A DNA stretch of 64,000 nucleotides, taken from the NCBI RefSeq assembly GCF_003597675.1, contig NZ_CP030829.1, positions 372,001 through 436,000 of the forward strand, read 5' to 3'. This stretch comes from Neorhizobium sp. NCHU2750. GTDB lineage: Bacteria > Pseudomonadota > Alphaproteobacteria > Rhizobiales > Rhizobiaceae. The position numbers and the translations under genes are program-made. The notes beneath the pieces were generated by a model. It was not told the origin of the DNA. It searched no databases and saw only the letters and a list, made by a program, of their open reading frames with translations. Below, piece after piece: positions 60,920-64,000 of this stretch (its first letter is position 1; each line of letters starts with the position of its first letter).

Positions 60920-61768
60920 ATGACCCTCACCTTGAGCACCAATGACGATTTTCGGCCGGACCGTTCCGGGCCGCTGCGTTCGCTGACTTTCATCCTGGCG
61001 GCGACGGTCATCGGCGTGATGATCTGCGCAGCGCTTCTCTCCATCGTCTGGCTGCCGCATGATCCGACGGACTTCGTCACCGACGAGCCTTTCGCCCCGA
61101 TCGGCCCCGGCCTGTGGCTGGGCTCCGACTATATGGGCAGGGACGTCCTTTCCAGATTGCTGGAGGGGACCCGACTGACACTCGGCATGGCCCTGAGCGC
61201 CACCGTGCTTGCCCATCTGATCGGCAGCAGCCTCGGCCTTGTGGCTGCGGCCCGAGGCGGTGCGACAGATATGGCTCTGTCGCGCATCGTCGACGTCATC
61301 CTGTCCCTTCCGAAGGTCATTGTCGGACTGGTGGTCGTCGCCGCTCTCGGACCTTCGATCTGGGTCATCGTCATTATGGCAGCCATCGTCTATTCGGCCG
61401 GGGTATTCCGCATTGCGCGGGCCTTAGGTGCAGACCTGGCGCGCCTGGAGTTCATCGAGATCGTGAAATCGCGCGGCGAAAATCTGGCCTGGGTGATTTT
61501 TGGCGAAATGCTGCCGCACGTGATCCGCCCGCTGGCCGCCGATTTCGCCATCCGGACCAGTTTCGCGATCCTGTTCATGTCCAGCCTCAGCTTTGTCGGG
61601 CTCGGCGTACAGCCGCCGCTGACCGACTGGGGCGGCATGGCGCACGAAAATCTCGATGGACTGTCGACCAACCCATGGGCGGCACTCGCTCCATCGATTG
61701 CGATCGCACTCGTCTCGATCAGCCTCAACCTGCTGGTCGATGCGACGGAAAGGAAGATGAAATGGTGA
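60920..61768 (+). CDS. Peptide-type ABC importer permease (DppC-like)
   Basis: A 282-residue permease. After a short N-terminus comes FILAATVIGVMICAALLSIV, then WLGSDYMGRDVLSRLLEGTR (the DppC periplasmic motif), the EAA loop EFIEIVKSRGENLAWVIFGE and MSSLSFVGLGVQPPLTDWGG. The ATG at 60920 has AAAAGGAG and AGAGG upstream, deciding against the longer frame from 60842. The last seven bases overlap the ATPase gene. Confidence 0.91.
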   Translation: MTLTLSTNDDFRPDRSGPLRSLTFILAATVIGVMICAALLSIVWLPHDPTDFVTDEPFAPIGPGLWLGSDYMGRDVLSRLLEGTRLTLGMALSATVLAHLIGSSLGLVAAARGGATDMALSRIVDVILSLPKVIVGLVVVAALGPSIWVIVIMAAIVYSAGVFRIARALGADLARLEFIEIVKSRGENLAWVIFGEMLPHVIRPLAADFAIRTSFAILFMSSLSFVGLGVQPPLTDWGGMAHENLDGLSTNPWAALAPSIAIALVSISLNLLVDATERKMKW

Positions 61769-63516
61769 GCCTTTTCGCAACGATGCAGGATGGGGCCAGC
61801 GCTTCCGCCGCGCCAAGAAGTGCCGGCAGTACAACAACCTCCTCCGCACCAGTGGCGGGTGCTGCGAAGGATAGTGTCGCCCTTGAACTCACGGATATCA
61901 GGATCTCCACGCTAGCGGGGCATGATGTTGTTCGCGGCGTAAGCCTGCAGGTCAATCGCGGCGAGGTCCTTGCGGTTATCGGAGCATCCGGGTCCGGCAA
62001 GACGACACTTGCCCTCACAGCGCTGGGACGACTGCGCCCCGGCCTGGTGTTCAGAAGCGGATCGGTTCGCGTCGGTGGCACGGAGATTGTTGCGGCACCG
62101 AGGGGCATGCTCAATCGCATGCGCGGACGCGTTGTTTCCTACATCGCACAGAGCGCGTCGGCGTCATTCAACCCTCGCATTCGCCTCGGCAGGCAGGTGA
62201 CGGAATCGGCCCTTCTTCATCGAAGCCAGAACCGAAGCGAGGCGGATGCCGTTGCCAGGAGAAACTTCGATCTGCTGAGCCTGCCCAGCCCCGAAAAGAT
62301 TGCCCAGCGTTTTCCGCATGAAGTTTCCGGCGGCCAGTTGCAGCGCTTCATGATCGCCATGGGCATGCAGGAACAGCCATTGATGCTGATCTGCGACGAA
62401 CCGACAAGTGCGCTCGACGTCACCACGCAGGTCGAGGTCATCGCCGAACTCAAGCGGGTCATCAAGGCCCGCAATACGGCAGCCTTGTTCATCAGCCACG
62501 ATCTGGCGGTTGTCGCACAGCTGGCCGACAGGATCGCCGTCATGCGGGATGGCGCACTCGTGGAGATCGGTACGACAGAAGAGATCCTCGAGGCGCCGAG
62601 AGAGGACTATACCCGCCAGCTTCTCGATGCCTGTCGCCATTTCCCCCCTGCGTTTTCCGGCAAGGCACTTCAAACGGACGAAAGCGGTCCGCCGGCGATC
62701 GTCGCCGAGGATGTCGTTGCCGGCTATGGCATGACGCGCGATGGCGAACCGGTTGTGACCACCCTTCACGGCACCTCGGTTGCAGTCAGACGCGGAGAAG
62801 TCGTTGCATTGATCGGTGAGTCTGGCTCAGGCAAATCGACCTTTGCGCGCGTCATCGCCGGGCTTTTGCCGTCTCGCTCAGGCACGGTGACGCTCGACGG
62901 GCAAGTGCTGTCGCCGGCAATCGCGACAAGGGACCGCGACCAGCGTCGCAAGATCCAGCTGGTTTATCAATCAGCAGATACCGCCCTGAATTCGCGCCAG
63001 ACCGCCAGGCAAATACTCGGGCGGACCCTGACATTCTACCAGGGTCTGAAAGGGCGCAGGCGCGAGGAGCGGACCATCGAGTTGCTCGACCTCGTCCATC
63101 TTTCCGCCCGCTATCTCGACAAGAAGCCGTCCGAGATGTCCGGCGGCGAGAAGCAGCGCCTGAACCTTGCCCGCGCGCTCGCCGCGGACCCCGAGGTGCT
63201 GATCTGCGACGAGATCACCTCCGCTCTCGACACAATCGTCGCGGTCGGCATTACCGACCTCATCGCCGATCTCAGCCGGCGTCTGGGGCTCGCCGTACTC
63301 TATATCAGCCACGACCTTGCGACGGTGGCGTCGCTTGCCGACAGGGTGGTTGTGCTGAAAGCCGGGCGGGTCGTCGAAACCGGGGCAACCGAGACGGTGC
63401 TGACATCTCCAGAACATCCCTACACACGGCTGCTTTGCAGCTCCGTGCCGCAATTGCGCATCGGCTGGCTCGAAGAGGCAGAGGCGGTGCGCAGATCGTT
63501 TGAGACATCACTTTGA
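61762..63516 (+). CDS. Fused double ABC ATPase (DppD-DppF-like)
   Basis: A 584-residue protein with two nucleotide-binding domains. An Ala/Ser-rich leader (about 1-38) precedes domain 1 (Walker A VIGASGSGKTTLALTALGRL, signature HEVSGGQLQRFMIAMGMQEQ, Walker B LMLICDEPTSALDVTTQVEV). Domain 2 starts near 305 (Walker [21 protein letters not shown], signature SEMSGGEKQRLNLARALAAD, Walker B VLICDEITSALDTIVAVGIT, with Ile in place of the usual Pro after Asp-Glu). The ATG at 61762 overlaps the permease stop. The ORF extends upstream to 61114 in frame, but that part is antiframe noise within the permease gene. Confidence 0.91.
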   Translation: MVSLFATMQDGASASAAPRSAGSTTTSSAPVAGAAKDSVALELTDIRISTLAGHDVVRGVSLQVNRGEVLAVIGASGSGKTTLALTALGRLRPGLVFRSGSVRVGGTEIVAAPRGMLNRMRGRVVSYIAQSASASFNPRIRLGRQVTESALLHRSQNRSEADAVARRNFDLLSLPSPEKIAQRFPHEVSGGQLQRFMIAMGMQEQPLMLICDEPTSALDVTTQVEVIAELKRVIKARNTAALFISHDLAVVAQLADRIAVMRDGALVEIGTTEEILEAPREDYTRQLLDACRHFPPAFSGKALQTDESGPPAIVAEDVVAGYGMTRDGEPVVTTLHGTSVAVRRGEVVALIGESGSGKSTFARVIAGLLPSRSGTVTLDGQVLSPAIATRDRDQRRKIQLVYQSADTALNSRQTARQILGRTLTFYQGLKGRRREERTIELLDLVHLSARYLDKKPSEMSGGEKQRLNLARALAADPEVLICDEITSALDTIVAVGITDLIADLSRRLGLAVLYISHDLATVASLADRVVVLKAGRVVETGATETVLTSPEHPYTRLLCSSVPQLRIGWLEEAEAVRRSFETSL

Positions 63517-63544
63517 GGCCGCGCGAACAAGCGGGATATGGAAC

Positions 63545-64000
63545 ATGACAGCTCAGCCTATCATCGACGGCAAGAAATACGACGTAATCGTCATTGGCGG
63601 GGGAGCTGCCGGCGCAGCGTCCGCGCAGAATCTTGCCGCAGCCGGATACGAGACGCTGCTGGTCGACCAGGGGGACTTTGCATCCGGCACATCCAGCCGG
63701 TCTAGCCGCCTGCTCTATTGCGGACTTGCCTATTTCTCACCGGATTACGAATTGTGGCGCTTCCTCTATCGCCCACGCGATCTGTTTACGCGCATCCGCA
63801 TGGCGCGTCTTTCCATGAGGAACAGGACCCACATTGCCAGCACCATGCCGGAACGGGTCAACCCCTACACCTTCTTCTTTCCCGTCGAGAAAAAGGGGAA
63901 ATATGCCGGCTGGAAGGTAGCGCTCGGTTATCGCGCCCTCAGCCTGTTCGGCTCGCGCAAAGCGCCGCTCGGCTACCACCACCTCGAAACCGAAAAGGCG
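63545..64000 (+). CDS. FAD-dependent oxidoreductase, GlpD-like, N-terminal part (cut by window edge)
   Basis: The first 152 residues of a flavoprotein. The FAD-binding Rossmann start is YDVIVIGGGAAGAASAQNLA (12-31), followed by the acidic strand end LLVDQGDFASGTSSRSSRLL, the motif that marks glycerol-3-phosphate dehydrogenase (GlpD) and close relatives. The usual KLIHGGLRYL segment is changed to RLLYCGLAYFS, so the substrate may differ. Start ATG 63545 follows the ATPase stop by 28 bases with GGGAT upstream, so it belongs to the 58271 operon. The rest lies outside the window. Confidence 0.82.
   Translation, partial: MTAQPIIDGKKYDVIVIGGGAAGAASAQNLAAAGYETLLVDQGDFASGTSSRSSRLLYCGLAYFSPDYELWRFLYRPRDLFTRIRMARLSMRNRTHIASTMPERVNPYTFFFPVEKKGKYAGWKVALGYRALSLFGSRKAPLGYHHLETEKA

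Noticed and set aside
61114..61761. Upstream in-frame extension of the double ATPase gene
   Set aside because: It overlaps the DppC-like permease in another frame and reads as non-protein-like sequence; the ATG at 61762 has AAGGAAG and overlaps the permease stop.
1..64000. Mobile elements, tRNA genes, CRISPR arrays, phage genes
   Set aside because: No transposase, integrase, repeat-spacer pattern or tRNA-like cloverleaf was recognised on either strand.

Overview
The window is GC-rich, densely packed alphaproteobacterial DNA, most likely from a Rhizobiaceae-type genome (Rhizobium, Agrobacterium, Ensifer or Shinella). The guess rests on the large number of ABC importers with LysR and GlxA/AraC regulators, a short second FtsZ like the FtsZ2 of Sinorhizobium, an AztABC-type zinc importer and malate synthase G. 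I see no tRNA, rRNA, CRISPR array, insertion sequence or phage gene. 56 protein genes are called; the first and last are cut by the window edges.

Layout. 1-2.1 kb: malate synthase G (partial), a LysR regulator and a GlcG/HbpS-like protein. 2.2-10.4 kb: a LysR regulator divergent from an operon of a polyamine-type ABC importer, a serine hydroxymethyltransferase-like PLP enzyme, an NtaA/SnaA-type FMN monooxygenase and a flavin reductase. 10.6-15.3 kb: a surface-glycan patch (two hypothetical proteins, one glycosyltransferase, one OafA-type acyltransferase with an SGNH domain). 15.5-24.4 kb: a second operon with a flavin reductase, a peptide-type ABC importer (including a permease-ATPase fusion), a second monooxygenase and a threonine aldolase, divergent from a LysR regulator. 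25.7-32.8 kb: a third monooxygenase with another peptide-type importer, whose binding protein appears circularly permuted. 33.3-35.1 kb: a divergent GlxA-type regulator and DJ-1/PfpI pair sharing a large palindrome.

35.4-43.8 kb is a metal and envelope region: two DUF1007 proteins, a NicO/RcnA-type transporter, a zinc amidase, an M48 lipoprotein peptidase, a membrane-anchored cytochrome c and the zinc importer aztABC, preceded by an unlisted 43-residue membrane protein and Zur-like sites. 44.1-51.4 kb: a Ugp-like ABC importer with an amidase and an M20 peptidase. 51.8-53.3 kb: tail-less FtsZ and a DUF4174 protein. 53.5-64 kb: a GlxA/AraC regulator, an enolase-superfamily enzyme and an N-methylproline-demethylase-like flavoprotein, divergent from a fourth peptide-type importer and a GlpD-like FAD enzyme. 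Three copies of a 14-bp operator-like sequence lie in that divergent promoter region.

Working model (inference): several regulated cassettes import small nitrogen- or sulfur-containing compounds and open them oxidatively with reduced FMN. Two of the three monooxygenase cassettes end in a PLP enzyme of the kind that splits beta-hydroxy amino acids to glycine plus an aldehyde, and a glyoxylate-consuming malate synthase lies nearby. Substituted amino acids or aminocarboxylates are therefore plausible substrates.
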